64,000 bases of DNA from Allobosea sp. BH3 (GCF_025499465.1 NZ_JAIMCA010000005.1:372001-436000), one strand, 5' to 3'. Positions 42,773-55,231 are shown, numbered from the stretch's first letter. Numbers and translations are program-made. The notes: generated by a model not told the origin, from the letters alone.

Positions 42773-42788
42773 TGGCATGATATTTGCC
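42773..42788 (+). promoter_or_regulatory. Candidate sigma-54 promoter of the urease operon
   Basis: TGGCATGATATTTGCC matches the RpoN consensus TGGCACG-N4-TTGCW at all but two positions, with GG and GC at the exact -24/-12 spacing. Transcription would start near 42799, about 46 bases before ureD. The site lies in the 83-nt gap between the permease and ureD genes. NtrC-type enhancer sites would have to lie upstream, inside the permease gene. Confidence 0.55.
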
Positions 42789-42844
42789 TATTTTTTCGGC
42801 AAGACCGATCGGGCGCAGTCTTGCCATTGGCGCCGCGGGACTGA

Positions 42845-43729
42845 ATGCTGCGCTCGTTGTTCGGAGGAGAAACTGTTCTGGCGATGCTGATGGCTGCGGG
42901 CATACCGGCGTTTCAAGGGGCCGGGCCGGTGCGCATGCAGCGCGCCGTCGGGCGCGCTGGCGTGAGCTTTCGCAGCGACGCGGGCACGACGCGGCTGGAG
43001 CGCCTCTTCCAGGAGGGCTGCGCCAAGATTCGCCTGCCGCGCGCCATTGACGGCGCTGTCCCACAGGGAATCCTCATCAACACGGCCGGCGGGCTGACGG
43101 GCGGGGACCGCTTCGCCGCCGAGGTCGATCTTGGCCCGGGCACATCGGCCTGCATCACCACCCAGGCCTGCGAGCGCATCTATCGCTCGACCGGCGACGA
43201 CGCAGTGGTCGCAAACCGCCTGCGGCTCGCTGACGGAGCCCGGCTCGCCTGGCTACCGCAGGAGACAATCCTCTTCGAAGGCGGCCGGCTCACGCGTCGG
43301 CTCGATGCCGATCTGGAAGGTGATGCCGAGCTCGTCGCGGTCGAGGCCGTGCTCTTCGGCCGGATGGCGATGGGCGAGATTCTGCGCAGCGGCAGCCTGC
43401 GGGACCGCTGGCGCGTGCGCCGCGACGGAAAGCTGATCTTCGCCGACGATCTCCGCTTCGAGGGCGATATCGCCGCGCAGGTGGCCCCGCAGGCCGTGAT
43501 GGGTGGCAGGCGCGCCATGGCGACGGTGCTCTTCGCCGGCCCGGCGCCGGAGCGCTTCCTGGAAGCGGCCCGGCAGATCATCGGCCCCGCCGGCGGGGCC
43601 AGCGCCTGGAACGGCAAGTTCCTCGCGCGCCTCGTCGAGGAGACCGGGCTCGCCTTGCGCCGGCGGCTGGAGCCGCTGCTCACCCTGCTCATGGGCGGCC
43701 GGCCGCTGCCCAAGGTCTGGCAACTCTAG
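42845..43729 (+). CDS. ureD: Urease accessory protein UreD
   Basis: 294 residues. [12 protein letters not shown] (about 79-90), [11 protein letters not shown] and [13 protein letters not shown] are the UreD (UreH) hallmarks. It is the scaffold that binds apo-urease and recruits UreF and UreG for nickel insertion. First gene of the urease operon; the ATG at 42845 is used, though later ATGs exist before the conserved part. A sigma-54-like element lies upstream. Confidence 0.93.
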   Translation: MLRSLFGGETVLAMLMAAGIPAFQGAGPVRMQRAVGRAGVSFRSDAGTTRLERLFQEGCAKIRLPRAIDGAVPQGILINTAGGLTGGDRFAAEVDLGPGTSACITTQACERIYRSTGDDAVVANRLRLADGARLAWLPQETILFEGGRLTRRLDADLEGDAELVAVEAVLFGRMAMGEILRSGSLRDRWRVRRDGKLIFADDLRFEGDIAAQVAPQAVMGGRRAMATVLFAGPAPERFLEAARQIIGPAGGASAWNGKFLARLVEETGLALRRRLEPLLTLLMGGRPLPKVWQL

Positions 43730-43737
43730 GAATAGCG

Positions 43738-44040
43738 ATGAACCTGACACCTCGCGAGAAGGACAAGCTCCTGATCTCCATGGCGGCCATGGTGGCGCGC
43801 AAGCGGCTGGAGCGCGGCGTCAAGCTGAACCACCCGGAGGCGATCGCGCTGATCACCGACTTCGTCGTCGAGGGCGCGCGCGACGGCCGCAGCGTTGCCG
43901 ATCTGATGGAGGCCGGCGCCCATGTCGTCACCCGCGCGCAGGTCATGGAGGGCATCGCCGAGATGATCCATGACGTGCAGGTCGAGGCGACCTTCCCCGA
44001 CGGCACCAAGCTCGTCACCGTTCACGAACCGATCCGCTGA
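43738..44040 (+). CDS. ureA: Urease gamma subunit
   Basis: 100 residues, the standard length. [34 protein letters not shown] and the C-terminal [19 protein letters not shown] are diagnostic. Structural subunit of the (alpha-beta-gamma)3 urease. Eight bases after ureD. Confidence 0.97.
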   Translation: MNLTPREKDKLLISMAAMVARKRLERGVKLNHPEAIALITDFVVEGARDGRSVADLMEAGAHVVTRAQVMEGIAEMIHDVQVEATFPDGTKLVTVHEPIR

Positions 44041-44079
44041 ACCTGCCGATCCGCTGACAATCGCAAAGCAGAGGCTGCC

Positions 44080-44661
44080 ATGAAGAGACTGACCCTCGCC
44101 CTGTTCCTGAGCGTCGCGGCCGCGAGCCCCGCCTTCGCCCATCTCAACCCGGCCGAGCACGGCTCCTTCGCCGCCGGCTTCTCGCATCCGCTCTTCGGCG
44201 CGGACCATATCCTGGCGATGGTCGGCGTCGGTCTCTGGGCCTTCCTCGTCGGCGGCCGCGCCGTCTGGGCGATTCCCACCGCCTTCGTCGCCACGATGAT
44301 GCTCGGCTTCGCCGCATCGCTCGCCGGCATCGGCCTGCCCTTCGTCGAGCCGGTGATCGCGGCCTCCGTCGTCGTGCTCGGCCTGCTGGCGCTGGTCGCG
44401 CTGCAGGTGCCGACGCCGGTCGGCATGGCGGTCGTCGGTTTCTTCGCCCTGTTCCATGGCTATGCCCATGGCGGCGAGCTCGGCGAGGCGACGAGCGCGC
44501 CCTTCATGGTCGGCTTTGCGCTGGCCACAGTGCTGCTGCATGCGGTCGGTGTCGGCATCGGCTTTGCCGGCAATGCACTCTCGCATCGCGGGCGGATCGC
44601 GGCGCGCATCGCCGGCGGGCTGACCGCGCTGGGCGGGCTCTGGCTGGTCGCGGGAGCCTGA
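44080..44661 (+). CDS. ureJ: HupE/UreJ family nickel permease
   Basis: 193 residues. A cleavable-looking N-terminus ([10 protein letters not shown]) is followed by about six membrane segments. [16 protein letters not shown] and [13 protein letters not shown] are the HupE/UreJ signature with nickel-binding His/Asp. It likely brings nickel into the cell for urease. Encoded between ureA and ureB, an arrangement known in rhizobial urease clusters. Confidence 0.9.
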   Translation: MKRLTLALFLSVAAASPAFAHLNPAEHGSFAAGFSHPLFGADHILAMVGVGLWAFLVGGRAVWAIPTAFVATMMLGFAASLAGIGLPFVEPVIAASVVVLGLLALVALQVPTPVGMAVVGFFALFHGYAHGGELGEATSAPFMVGFALATVLLHAVGVGIGFAGNALSHRGRIAARIAGGLTALGGLWLVAGA

Positions 44662-44665
44662 TCCG

Positions 44666-44970
44666 ATGATCCCCGGAGAGGTCTTTCCCGCCGCAGGCGA
44701 TATCACCCTCAACGAAGGCGCGGTTCCGGTGACGGTGCTCGTCGCCAACACCGGGGACCGGCCGATCCAGGTCGGCTCGCACTACCATTTCTTCGAGACC
44801 AACGGGGCGCTCGATTTCGACCGAGCCGCTGCCCGCGGCATGCGGCTCGACATCGCCGCCGGCACCGCCGTGCGCTTCGAGCCCGGCCAGCAGCGTGAGG
44901 TGCGCCTCGTTCCGCTCGGCGGCGGGCGCGCCGTCTATGGCTTCCAGCAGAAGGTGATGGGGAAACTCTG

Positions 44971-44971
<1 letters not shown>
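44666..44971 (+). CDS. ureB: Urease beta subunit
   Basis: 101 residues. [30 protein letters not shown] and [12 protein letters not shown] are diagnostic for the beta subunit. Overlaps ureC by one base, so coupled translation ensures stoichiometry. Confidence 0.97.
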
Positions 44972-46683
<1,712 letters not shown>

Positions 46684-46684
46684 G

Positions 46685-47167
46685 ATGCTGCGCGCCCTTT
46701 CCCATAGCCATGGCGGAGGCGAGCCGGCCGGCACGCTGCGCCTCGACCATTCGGGGCGGCATCTGCGCCGCAAGCTCGTCACCACCGACCAGGGCGAGAA
46801 GGTGATGGTCGACCTGCCGGAGCCCGTTCTCTTCGCCGATGGCGACCGGCTCGTGTTGGAGGACGGCCGGTCGATCGCCATCGTCGCAGCCGAGGAGCAG
46901 CTCTACGAGGTGCGGCCCGGCCCGGCATCGCCCCTGCGTCATCTCGCCTGGCATCTCGGCAACCGCCATCTGCCGGCGCAGATCGACGAGGACCGCATCC
47001 TGATCCAGCGCGATCACGTCATCCGCGCCATGCTGGAAGGGCTCGGCGCCTCGGTCCGCGAGGTCGTCGCGCGCTTCCAGCCCGTGCATGGCGCCTATCA
47101 CGCCCATGGACACGATCAATCGCACGGCCACCACGGCCACGGGCAACATCACCACGATCATGACTGA
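46685..47167 (+). CDS. ureE: Urease nickel metallochaperone UreE
   Basis: 160 residues. [20 protein letters not shown] and [20 protein letters not shown] hold the conserved interface histidine of UreE. The last 22 residues contain 11 histidines ([14 protein letters not shown]), a nickel-storage tail. Its last eight bases overlap ureF. Confidence 0.94.
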   Translation: MLRALSHSHGGGEPAGTLRLDHSGRHLRRKLVTTDQGEKVMVDLPEPVLFADGDRLVLEDGRSIAIVAAEEQLYEVRPGPASPLRHLAWHLGNRHLPAQIDEDRILIQRDHVIRAMLEGLGASVREVVARFQPVHGAYHAHGHDQSHGHHGHGQHHHDHD

Positions 47168-47818
47168 CGCCACGACGCTGGCCCGGCTGATGACCTGGCT
47201 CTCCCCGGCCTTCCCGGTCGGGGCCTTCGCCTACAGCCACGGGTTGGAGCGGGCGATCCATGACGGGCTGATCGCGGACCGGCTCGCGCTCGTCGCCTGG
47301 CTGCATGCGCTGCTCGAACACGGCTCCGGCTGGAACGACGCCGTGCTGCTGGCCGAGACCTGGCGCCGCACCTCTGCCGGCGAGGACATTGCGGAGGTGG
47401 CGGAGCTCGGCGAGGCGATGGCCGGCTCGCGCGAGCGCCATATGGAGACGACGCTGCAGGGCGGCGCGTTCGTCGATGCGATGACGTCCTGGGGTACTGT
47501 AGAACTCGCGGACGGGGAGGGCGCTATGCCCTATCCGGTTGCCGTCGGCACGGCTTCCGCGCGCCATGCGGTCCGGCTGGAGGAGGCGCTCGTGGCCTAT
47601 CTCCACGCCTTCGCCTCGAATCTGGTCCAGGCTAGTGTCCGGCTGGTCCCGCTCGGCCAGCGCGACGGCGTCGCGGCGCTGGCTGCGCTGGAGCCCGTGG
47701 TGCTGCGCACCGCGCGCCGGGCATCGGCCTCGACGCTCGACGATCTCGGTTCCTGCACGCTGATCGCGGACATCATGTCGATGAACCACGAAACGCAATA
47801 TTCCAGGGTGTTCCGCTC

Positions 47819-47822
<4 letters not shown>
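47160..47822 (+). CDS. ureF: Urease accessory protein UreF
   Basis: 220 residues. [20 protein letters not shown] at the N-terminus and the conserved C-terminal [21 protein letters not shown] are diagnostic. It bridges UreD and UreG and gates GTPase-linked nickel delivery. I start it at the ATG at 47160, which overlaps ureE by eight bases; the frame is open further upstream, but that part encodes no family sequence. Confidence 0.94.
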
Positions 47823-48439
<617 letters not shown>

Positions 48440-48461
48440 CCGGGCTTTGATCGGCCTGAAA

Positions 48462-48550
48462 CGTCATTGCGAGCGAAGCGAAGCAATCCAGGGGCGGCAG
48501 AGTTCTGCATCCCCCTGGATTGCTTCGTCGCTTCGCTCCTCGCAATGACG
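48462..48550. repeat. Palindromic dispersed repeat downstream of the urease operon
   Basis: The left arm (48462-48494), beginning CGTCATTGCGAGCGAAGCGA, and the right arm (48512-48550), ending CTCGCAATGACG, form a long imperfect hairpin around a 17-nt loop. The right arm is six bases longer. Repeats of this CATTGCGAGCGAAGCGAAGC type are, from memory, common in alphaproteobacterial intergenic DNA. It may act as a terminator for ureG. Confidence 0.75.
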
Positions 48551-48610
48551 GCAGAGTTTCGAGAAGCCTAAATGCACGCTGGACGCCGGCATCAACTGCG
48601 AGATCAAAAG

Positions 48611-48636
48611 AAAAAAGCCGGCCCTTGAGGCCGGCT
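48611..48636 (-). terminator. Rho-independent terminator of the caspase-like gene
   Basis: On the minus strand AGCCGGCC, a five-base loop and GGCCGGCT are followed by a run of six T (A-run at 48611-48616 on the plus strand). The 8-bp stem is perfect. It lies 25 bases after the stop of the caspase-like gene and is the clearest intrinsic terminator of the window. Confidence 0.85.
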
Positions 48637-48660
48637 CTTTCACTTGGTCTGGTCTATCGC

Positions 48661-50280
48661 TCAGCGGCCCAGGATGCCGCCCATGATGGCGCCGCCGATG
48701 ATCCCGCCGATGACGCCCGCGCCGGCTGCGCCGCCCGTATCCGCGCCCCTGCTCTCGCGAGTGCGGACCTGCCCCTGGTAGCCGCCGGCGGCGGTGCCAC
48801 GGGCGGCTGTTCCCTCTGGGTTGCCGCCGCGCTGGCGGGCGAGATCGCGCTGGTACATCTGCTCGCCCTCGTCGACGACCTTTCGGGTCTTCGGAGCCTG
48901 CTCGCGGGCGGCCGCCTTCTTGCTCGCGTCATCGGCGAGCGAGCGCTGATAGGCCGTCTCGCTCTGGGCGCGCAGCGCCGTCGCCTGCATGGCGGTGAAG
49001 AAGCCGGTCTCCGGGATGCCGCGCGACTTCTGCCACTCCTGGATCGCCTTGCGGTGGCTCGGGCCGAAAGTGGCCGAGGCCTTGCCAGGCTGGAGACCCG
49101 AGATGCGCAGGCGGTTCTGCAGCTCGCGGCGATCGTTGGCGGAGAGCTTCATCTCCGTCTCGGTCTGCGCGGTGCCGATTTCCTTCTTCAAGGCTTCGTC
49201 GGTGACGCCGGCCGGAGTCTCGGTCGCGGTGGCCGCCGGCTTCGCAGCATCGAGGCTCGCGAGGCGATTGCGCGCAAAGCTGGCGAACTGGCCGGTCGGG
49301 AAGGAGTCGAGATAGGCGCGATAGTCAGCCGCCGAATTACCGCGCTCGGCCACTTCCCAGGTCTTCACGTCGAGCTGGGCGCGGTCGAGGCTGGCCGGAG
49401 CCGGCATGGCCGGGACCGGAACCGCGGCGTCGATCGCCTTGGTGGCAGCCACGCCCGGATCGACGGAAGCGAGCTTCAGCGTCGGGTTGAGCCTGAACTC
49501 GCCGATGATCGAGGAGTTCGTCCAGGGCTTCTGCTTCTTGCCCGTCGATTCCCAGACATCGGCGCGCACGCGGTCCATCACCGTGGTGATCGAGACCTCG
49601 GGAGTTTCGATGTGCTTCAGCAGCGCCGAGGTGAACGGGCTGTTGCCGTCGCGCTCGCCGTCGAGCGCGGTGGCGCGCGGATCGGTGGCGAAAGCGATCA
49701 GGATGCCGGAGGCCGACTGTGTCTCGATGGCCGTCAGGCCGCGGGTCACGGCGCGGGACTTGGCTGCAAGCTGGCTGGCGAAGGGGTTGTCGCGGCAGGC
49801 GTCGAGAATGAGGATGTTGACGCGCTCGTCACGCTGCATCTGGCGCAGCACGAGCTGGACGTTGACCGCCTTGAAGTCGAGATCGGCTTCCGAGCGCAGC
49901 GAGGCGTCGACCGGGATGAGGTAGTTCTCGTCGCCGACGGCGATGCCGTGGCCGGCATAGTAGACGAGCCCCGCCTTGGCGCCGTCGAGCTTCTGTGCGA
50001 ACTCGCGCACAGTCGTCGTCATCGCGTCCATCTTCAGGTCGTAGCCTTCGACGACCTCGAAGCCGAGCCGCTTCAGAGCGGCGGAGACACCCTTGGCGTC
50101 CCGCTGCGGATTGGCCAGCGGCGGCACCGACGTATAGGCGCTGTTGCCGATGACCAGCGCGACACGGCGCTCCGGCACGGCGGCCGAGGCGGGCACAGTC
50201 AGAGCCATGGCACAGAGCGCCAGCGCGATGGCTGCGGCCAGCCGGGCATGGAACACCGAAACCAGAGACGCGCAATTCAC
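48661..50280 (-). CDS. Periplasmic caspase-like (metacaspase-fold, C14) protein with C-terminal glycine zipper
   Basis: 539 residues from a GTG at 50280, five bases after GGGGGAGG. A signal peptide ends at TVPASA (about residue 33). The caspase p20 domain follows: RRVALVIGNSAYTSVPPL, YYAGHGIAVGDENYLIPVDA with catalytic His111, and LILDACRDNPF with Cys162. Later parts are an Ala/Pro linker, a peptidoglycan-binding-like segment (NRLRISGLQPGKASATFGP, QEWQKSRGIPETGFF), a charged coil, and a glycine-zipper end (GVIGGIIGGAIMGGILG). Role unknown: a protease in the cell envelope, possibly in stress or wall turnover. A strong terminator follows. Confidence 0.87.
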   Translation of the reverse strand: MNCASLVSVFHARLAAAIALALCAMALTVPASAAVPERRVALVIGNSAYTSVPPLANPQRDAKGVSAALKRLGFEVVEGYDLKMDAMTTTVREFAQKLDGAKAGLVYYAGHGIAVGDENYLIPVDASLRSEADLDFKAVNVQLVLRQMQRDERVNILILDACRDNPFASQLAAKSRAVTRGLTAIETQSASGILIAFATDPRATALDGERDGNSPFTSALLKHIETPEVSITTVMDRVRADVWESTGKKQKPWTNSSIIGEFRLNPTLKLASVDPGVAATKAIDAAVPVPAMPAPASLDRAQLDVKTWEVAERGNSAADYRAYLDSFPTGQFASFARNRLASLDAAKPAATATETPAGVTDEALKKEIGTAQTETEMKLSANDRRELQNRLRISGLQPGKASATFGPSHRKAIQEWQKSRGIPETGFFTAMQATALRAQSETAYQRSLADDASKKAAAREQAPKTRKVVDEGEQMYQRDLARQRGGNPEGTAARGTAAGGYQGQVRTRESRGADTGGAAGAGVIGGIIGGAIMGGILGR

Positions 50281-50578
50281 GACAACCTCCCCCGATTCAG
50301 GAACGCGGCCAATCTGGGCCGCAGAAATACCCGCGCGGCACACCGCACGAGCGAGAAAACGATGACAATAAACACTAAGGTCGATGCACATATCTACCGC
50401 AACGCTTCCCGACGGTAAACCGGATTGCCCTTTGGTCGCCCAAGGGTCAATTCAGGTTCAATCGGAAGCGCGGGTTTTTGTGCCCCCAGTCCCTTTTTTG
50501 CAACCTCACGCGTGAGGCAGGACTGCAGCATCCTCTATTTGCATGAGGCGTTCTGTGATGTCGGTCACGGAGAGCAGG
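50281..50578. other. Upstream region of the caspase-like gene, no gene seen
   Basis: 298 nt between the caspase-like start and the dispersed repeat. I see no credible coding sequence. The frame of the caspase-like gene stays open to an ATG at 50391, but the added residues do not resemble a secretory N-terminus. The promoter of the caspase-like gene should lie here. Confidence 0.5.
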
Positions 50579-50674
50579 GCATTTTCGAGCGGAGCTGGTT
50601 CCGGTTCGCGTGAAGAAAATCCGACACAACAAATGGATGGAGCGTTTTCGCGTTTCGGAGAAACGTTGAAATGC
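50579..50674. repeat. 98-bp dispersed repeat, copy 2
   Basis: Second copy of the element at 4804-4901, in the same orientation, 96 bases long. It keeps CCGGTTCGCGTGAAGAAAAT and GGATGGAGC, while the terminal hairpin arms differ by compensating-looking changes. It ends six bases before the stop of the isochorismatase gene. Confidence 0.75.
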
Positions 50675-50679
50675 GCCAG

Positions 50680-51210
50680 TCAGCGGATCAGTTTCGAGAC
50701 CGGCCTGAACTGCGGATGCTCCGCCGTCCGCAGCCATTCGAACAGGACCATCTCCGTCGTGACGATCTCGGCGCCATGGTCCGCCATCCGTCTGAGCGCG
50801 ATTTCGCGTGATTCGGGCGCGCGCGAACCGATCGCATCGGCTGCCACGACGACCCGGCGACCCCGGGCCCGCAGGCTCAGCACCGTCTGCCCGACGCAGA
50901 CATGCGCCTCGCAGCCGCAGACGACGAGATCGACAGCGTCGGCGACAGCGTCCCTGAAGGCAGGCTCGCCGCAGGCGTCGAAGCTCATCTTGGTGATGAC
51001 CGGGCCTGCATTTGTGAGTTCGGGGACGGTTGGGCCGAGGCCGCGCGGGTTCTGTTCGGTGATGAGGAGGGGGATCGAGAGCAGGCGTGCGGCCTCCGCC
51101 AGTCGCGACGCATTCAGCAGCACGCGCTCGCCGTCATGGATCGCCGGCATCAGCCGCGCCTGGAGATCGATGACGACCAGCATCGCGTTCTCCGCCGTCA
51201 CGAGTGGCAT
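50680..51210 (-). CDS. Isochorismatase family cysteine hydrolase
   Basis: 176 residues, the short form of the family (as YcaC-like hydrolases). Triad: Asp in LVVIDLQARL, Lys in VITKMSFDAC, Cys in VVCGCEAHVCVGQT. The ATG at 51210 follows GGGAGGAGG at a good distance. Probably hydrolyses an amide, nicotinamide-like or similar; the substrate is unknown. Divergent from an MFS exporter. Confidence 0.86.
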   Translation of the reverse strand: MPLVTAENAMLVVIDLQARLMPAIHDGERVLLNASRLAEAARLLSIPLLITEQNPRGLGPTVPELTNAGPVITKMSFDACGEPAFRDAVADAVDLVVCGCEAHVCVGQTVLSLRARGRRVVVAADAIGSRAPESREIALRRMADHGAEIVTTEMVLFEWLRTAEHPQFRPVSKLIR

Positions 51211-51333
51211 TTCCGGCCTCCTCCCACGTTCCGCCCTCATCGCAGGGCCGACCCCACACCGTGACTCTGGCGCATGACACGGCCACTCACTAACGTCCGC
51301 CATTCCTCAAATGCAGGCAAGATCGCCATTCTC

Positions 51334-52827
51334 ATGGACCAGCGGCTCGATACACAGATTCAGGCGGCGCCGCTGACGCAGGAGGATATCCGCTCGATCC
51401 TGCTCGGCATCATGCTGGCGATGTTCCTGGCGGCACTCGACCAGACGATCGTCGCCACCGCCCTGCCGACCATGGGGCGCGAATTCGGCGATGTCGCCCA
51501 CCTGTCCTGGATCGTCACGATCTATCTCCTGGCCTCCACCGCGGTCACGCCGCTTTATGGCAAGCTGGCAGACATCCACGGGCGGCGCGTGGTGCTGCTC
51601 TCCGGCATCACTGTCTTCGTGGTGGGCTCGGTCGCCTGCGCGCTGTCGCCCACGCCGCTTCTGCTCGTGGCGTCGCGCTTCGTCCAGGGCCTCGGCGGCG
51701 GCGGCCTCATCGCATTGGCTCAGACCATCATCGCGGACATGGTGCCTCCGAAGGAGCGCGGGCGCTATCAGGTCTATTTTGCCGCCGTCTTCCTGTCCTC
51801 ATCGCTGCTCGGGCCCGTGCTGGGCGGGGTGATGGCGGAGCGGCTGCATTGGTCGGTGATCTTCTGGATCAACCTGCCGCTCGGGCTCGGCGCCTACTGG
51901 ATGACGAGCTCGGCGCTCAAGCGCCTGCCGCGCCATGAGCGCCCGCACAAGCTCGACGTGCTGGGAGCGCTGCTGATGACGGCGGCGACGATGTCGCTGC
52001 TGCTCGCTCTCTCCTGGGGCGGGACGGCCTATCCCTGGCGCTCCTGGCCCATTGCGACGCTGATCGTCGCTGCTCTGCTGCTCTGGGCGCTCTTCGCCTG
52101 GCGCCTGCGTACCGCCGAAGAGCCACTGATCCCGCTCGACATCCTCGCCAACGGCGTCGTGCGCCGGGGCACGGTCGCCGCCGGCTTCGGCATGGGCACC
52201 TTCATCGGCCTGACGATCTACCTGCCGCTTTATTTCGAGACGGTGATGGGCCTGAGCGCCACCTACTCCGGCCTCGGCCTCCTGCCGCTGACCTGCGGCA
52301 CGGTCATCGGCGCGACGAGCTCTGGTCGGGCGATGGTGCATCTGACCCATTACAAGCGCGTGCCGCTGGTAGGGCTCTCTGTCGCGTTTGTCGGCGCGAT
52401 CCTTCTCGCGGTCTTCTCGGGGCGGATTTCGTTGCTGCCGCTCTGCGCCCTGCTGGCCGTGGTCAGCCTCGGGCTGGGCACCCTGCTGCCCGTCGCCACG
52501 GTCGCAATCCAGAACGCGGTCAAGCCACACCAGCTCGGCACGGCGACGGCGGTGGCTAATTTCTTCCGCCAGATCGGCGGGGCGCTGATCGTCGCGGCCT
52601 TTGGCGCGATCGTGCTCGGCGGCGTCGGCGGAGCCGGCGCGCATCTTTCGCACGAGGCCCTGCAACTGGGCGCTGTCGATCGGGAGACGATGGTGACGCT
52701 GTTCCGCTACGTCTTCGCTGCCGCCGCCCTCGGCTTCGCGCTCGCCCTCATCATGCTGGCGCTGATGGAGGAACTACCGCTGCGCGGCCACGCCGTCGAG
52801 GACGCGAAGGTCATCGGCGGCGAATAG
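51334..52827 (+). CDS. MFS drug exporter, DHA2 (14-TM) family
   Basis: 497 residues, about 14 membrane segments. MFLAALDQTIVATALPTMG in segment 1, YGKLADIHGRR (motif A) in the 2-3 loop and RFVQGLGGGGLIALAQTII are typical of EmrB/QacA-type proton antiporters. The start is uncertain: the ATG at 51334 directly precedes the family-like part, while an ATG at 51274 would add 20 residues; neither has a strong ribosome site. Likely exports amphipathic toxicants. A palindromic repeat follows its stop. Confidence 0.88.
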   Translation: MDQRLDTQIQAAPLTQEDIRSILLGIMLAMFLAALDQTIVATALPTMGREFGDVAHLSWIVTIYLLASTAVTPLYGKLADIHGRRVVLLSGITVFVVGSVACALSPTPLLLVASRFVQGLGGGGLIALAQTIIADMVPPKERGRYQVYFAAVFLSSSLLGPVLGGVMAERLHWSVIFWINLPLGLGAYWMTSSALKRLPRHERPHKLDVLGALLMTAATMSLLLALSWGGTAYPWRSWPIATLIVAALLLWALFAWRLRTAEEPLIPLDILANGVVRRGTVAAGFGMGTFIGLTIYLPLYFETVMGLSATYSGLGLLPLTCGTVIGATSSGRAMVHLTHYKRVPLVGLSVAFVGAILLAVFSGRISLLPLCALLAVVSLGLGTLLPVATVAIQNAVKPHQLGTATAVANFFRQIGGALIVAAFGAIVLGGVGGAGAHLSHEALQLGAVDRETMVTLFRYVFAAAALGFALALIMLALMEELPLRGHAVEDAKVIGGE

Positions 52828-52840
52828 GATTCACGGGGCC

Positions 52841-52931
52841 GTCATGCTCGGGCCTGACCCGAGCATCTCGTAAACCAGGGCTTCCTCGTCTGAAATTCTC
52901 GGGTCCGCGCAGGGCGCGGCCCGAGCATGAC
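52841..52931. repeat. Palindromic dispersed repeat, type GTCATGCTCGGGCC, copy 1
   Basis: GTCATGCTCGGGCC (52841-52854) is the exact complement of 52918-52931, with inner partial repeats of CTCGGGTC. It fills the gap between the convergent MFS and dapD genes. A related copy is at 54684-54777. Confidence 0.75.
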
Positions 52932-52949
52932 GCCTAGCCGCAGCGGCCC

Positions 52950-53792
<843 letters not shown>

Positions 53793-53855
53793 GCGCGCAG
53801 CTCCGGCAGGGTTCTTGAAGATCGTGGCGAGCGATGGCGGATGAGCGCGTGCGCG

Positions 53856-54614
53856 TCAAGCCGGCCGGCGGCGCAGCAGATAGGTGTCCATGATCCAGCC
53901 GTGCCGGGCGCGCGCCTGTGCGCGGACACGAGCGATCTCCGCGGTGATCTCTGCCAATGGCCCCGCCATCAGGATCTCGTCCGGCGTGCCGAGATAGGCG
54001 CCCCACCAGATGTCGATGTCTTGCGGATTGATTGCCGCGAAGGCCTGCTCGCCGTCGAGCATCACCACGACACTATCCTGATCCGCCGGGAAACCGGCCG
54101 CGAGCCTGCGTCCCGTCGTGACGAGGATCGGTCCGCCGATGGTGTTGAGCGGAATGCGATGGCGCGCCGCCAGCACCTGCACGCTGCTGATGCCGGGATA
54201 GACCTGCCAGTCGAGCGCGAGCCCCGAGGCGGCGACCCGCTCGATGATCCGCAGCGTGCTGTCGTAGAGCGCCGGATCGCCCCAGACCAGCAGAGCCCCA
54301 TTTTGCCCCTCATGGAGCTCCGCCTCGAAGAGCGCGCGATAGCCGGCGGCGATGCGCTCGTGCCAGTCGTCCACGACGCCGCGATAGTTGTCGCCGGCCT
54401 CGGCACGCTTCGGGATGGCGACCGGGACGGTGCGATAGCCCGGCTTGCGGATGAAGCGGCGGCAGATCGTCTCGCGCAGCGCCCTGAGCGCCGCCTTCTC
54501 CTCGCCCTTGTCGGGAATGAACAGGACATCGGCGCGGTTCAGGGCCTCGATCGCCTCGACCGTCATGTGGTCGGGATTGCCGGCCCCGATGCCGATGATG
54601 AGGATTTTGCGCAT
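53856..54614 (-). CDS. cobF: Precorrin-6A synthase (deacetylating)
   Basis: 252 residues. ILIIGIGAGNPDHMTVEAIE at the N-terminus, LLVWGDPALYDSTLRII and VYPGISSVQVLAARHRIPLN are the SAM-binding motifs of tetrapyrrole methylases; the overall pattern is that of CobF, which methylates C-1 and removes acetate in aerobic cobalamin synthesis. It lies alone, not in a cob cluster, and between two related palindromic repeats. Confidence 0.92.
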   Translation of the reverse strand: MRKILIIGIGAGNPDHMTVEAIEALNRADVLFIPDKGEEKAALRALRETICRRFIRKPGYRTVPVAIPKRAEAGDNYRGVVDDWHERIAAGYRALFEAELHEGQNGALLVWGDPALYDSTLRIIERVAASGLALDWQVYPGISSVQVLAARHRIPLNTIGGPILVTTGRRLAAGFPADQDSVVVMLDGEQAFAAINPQDIDIWWGAYLGTPDEILMAGPLAEITAEIARVRAQARARHGWIMDTYLLRRRPA

Positions 54615-54683
54615 GCCGCCCCGCCGATGGCGAGGGGCTTAGAGCATCGGGTCGAAAAGGGGAACGGCCTCTCGGCTACGGGG

Positions 54684-54777
54684 CGTCATTCTCGGGCCTG
54701 ACCCGCGAATCTCATGCACAAGAATGCGCCGGAGTATCTCCCCGCCAGAGATGCTCGGGTCAGGCCCGAGAATGACG
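54684..54777. repeat. Palindromic dispersed repeat, type CGTCATTCTCGGGCC, copy 2
   Basis: The arms 54684-54705 and 54756-54777 are perfect 22-bp inverted complements starting CGTCATTCTCGGGCC. The loop is 50 nt. It is related to the copy at 52841-52931; the two bracket dapD and cobF. Confidence 0.8.
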
Positions 54778-54789
54778 CCGTCTATGTCT

Positions 54790-55056
54790 TCAGGCCGCGC
54801 GACCGATGTTCTTCTCGGCGCGATCGCGCGGAAGCGCCGGCCCTTGCTCGGGCAGGGTGACGGCCAGCAGGTCGACGAGCCGTTGCATGCGCGCCGGCAA
54901 GGCGGAAGCGGCTTCGAGATCGGCTCGGCCCCTCGCCATGGCGAGCGCCCGGCGCAGCTCCAGCCGGCTCGCGCCGGTGCGAACGATCTCGTCCATGACG
55001 ATCCGGTCGATCGGGCCGATCGTCGCGTCGACCTCTGCCTCGGTGATCCCAACCAT
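54790..55056 (-). CDS. Small hypothetical protein, 88 residues
   Basis: I do not recognise a family. The product is Arg/Ala-rich and mostly helical (AEVDATIGPIDRIVMDEIVR, RRALAMARGRADLEAASALP), without signal or membrane segment. The ATG at 55056 has GGAGG seven bases upstream, which supports real translation; an earlier ATG at 55122 lacks this. It is co-directional with cobF beyond the repeat, and probably has its own promoter. Confidence 0.6.
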   Translation of the reverse strand: MVGITEAEVDATIGPIDRIVMDEIVRTGASRLELRRALAMARGRADLEAASALPARMQRLVDLLAVTLPEQGPALPRDRAEKNIGRAA

Positions 55057-55231
55057 CCCGACACCTCCGTCGCTTGATTCCGGGTCGGCGCCAGAGATAG
55101 GCAGATGGCGAACGCAATACAAGTGTTTGTTTTTACTGCATAAATAGAACGATTCGAAGGTAATCTTCCCATCTTGCCCTGCCCGCGTGACCCCATCATG
55201 ACGGGAGGGGCCGCCCAGCCGCTGGCGGTGC

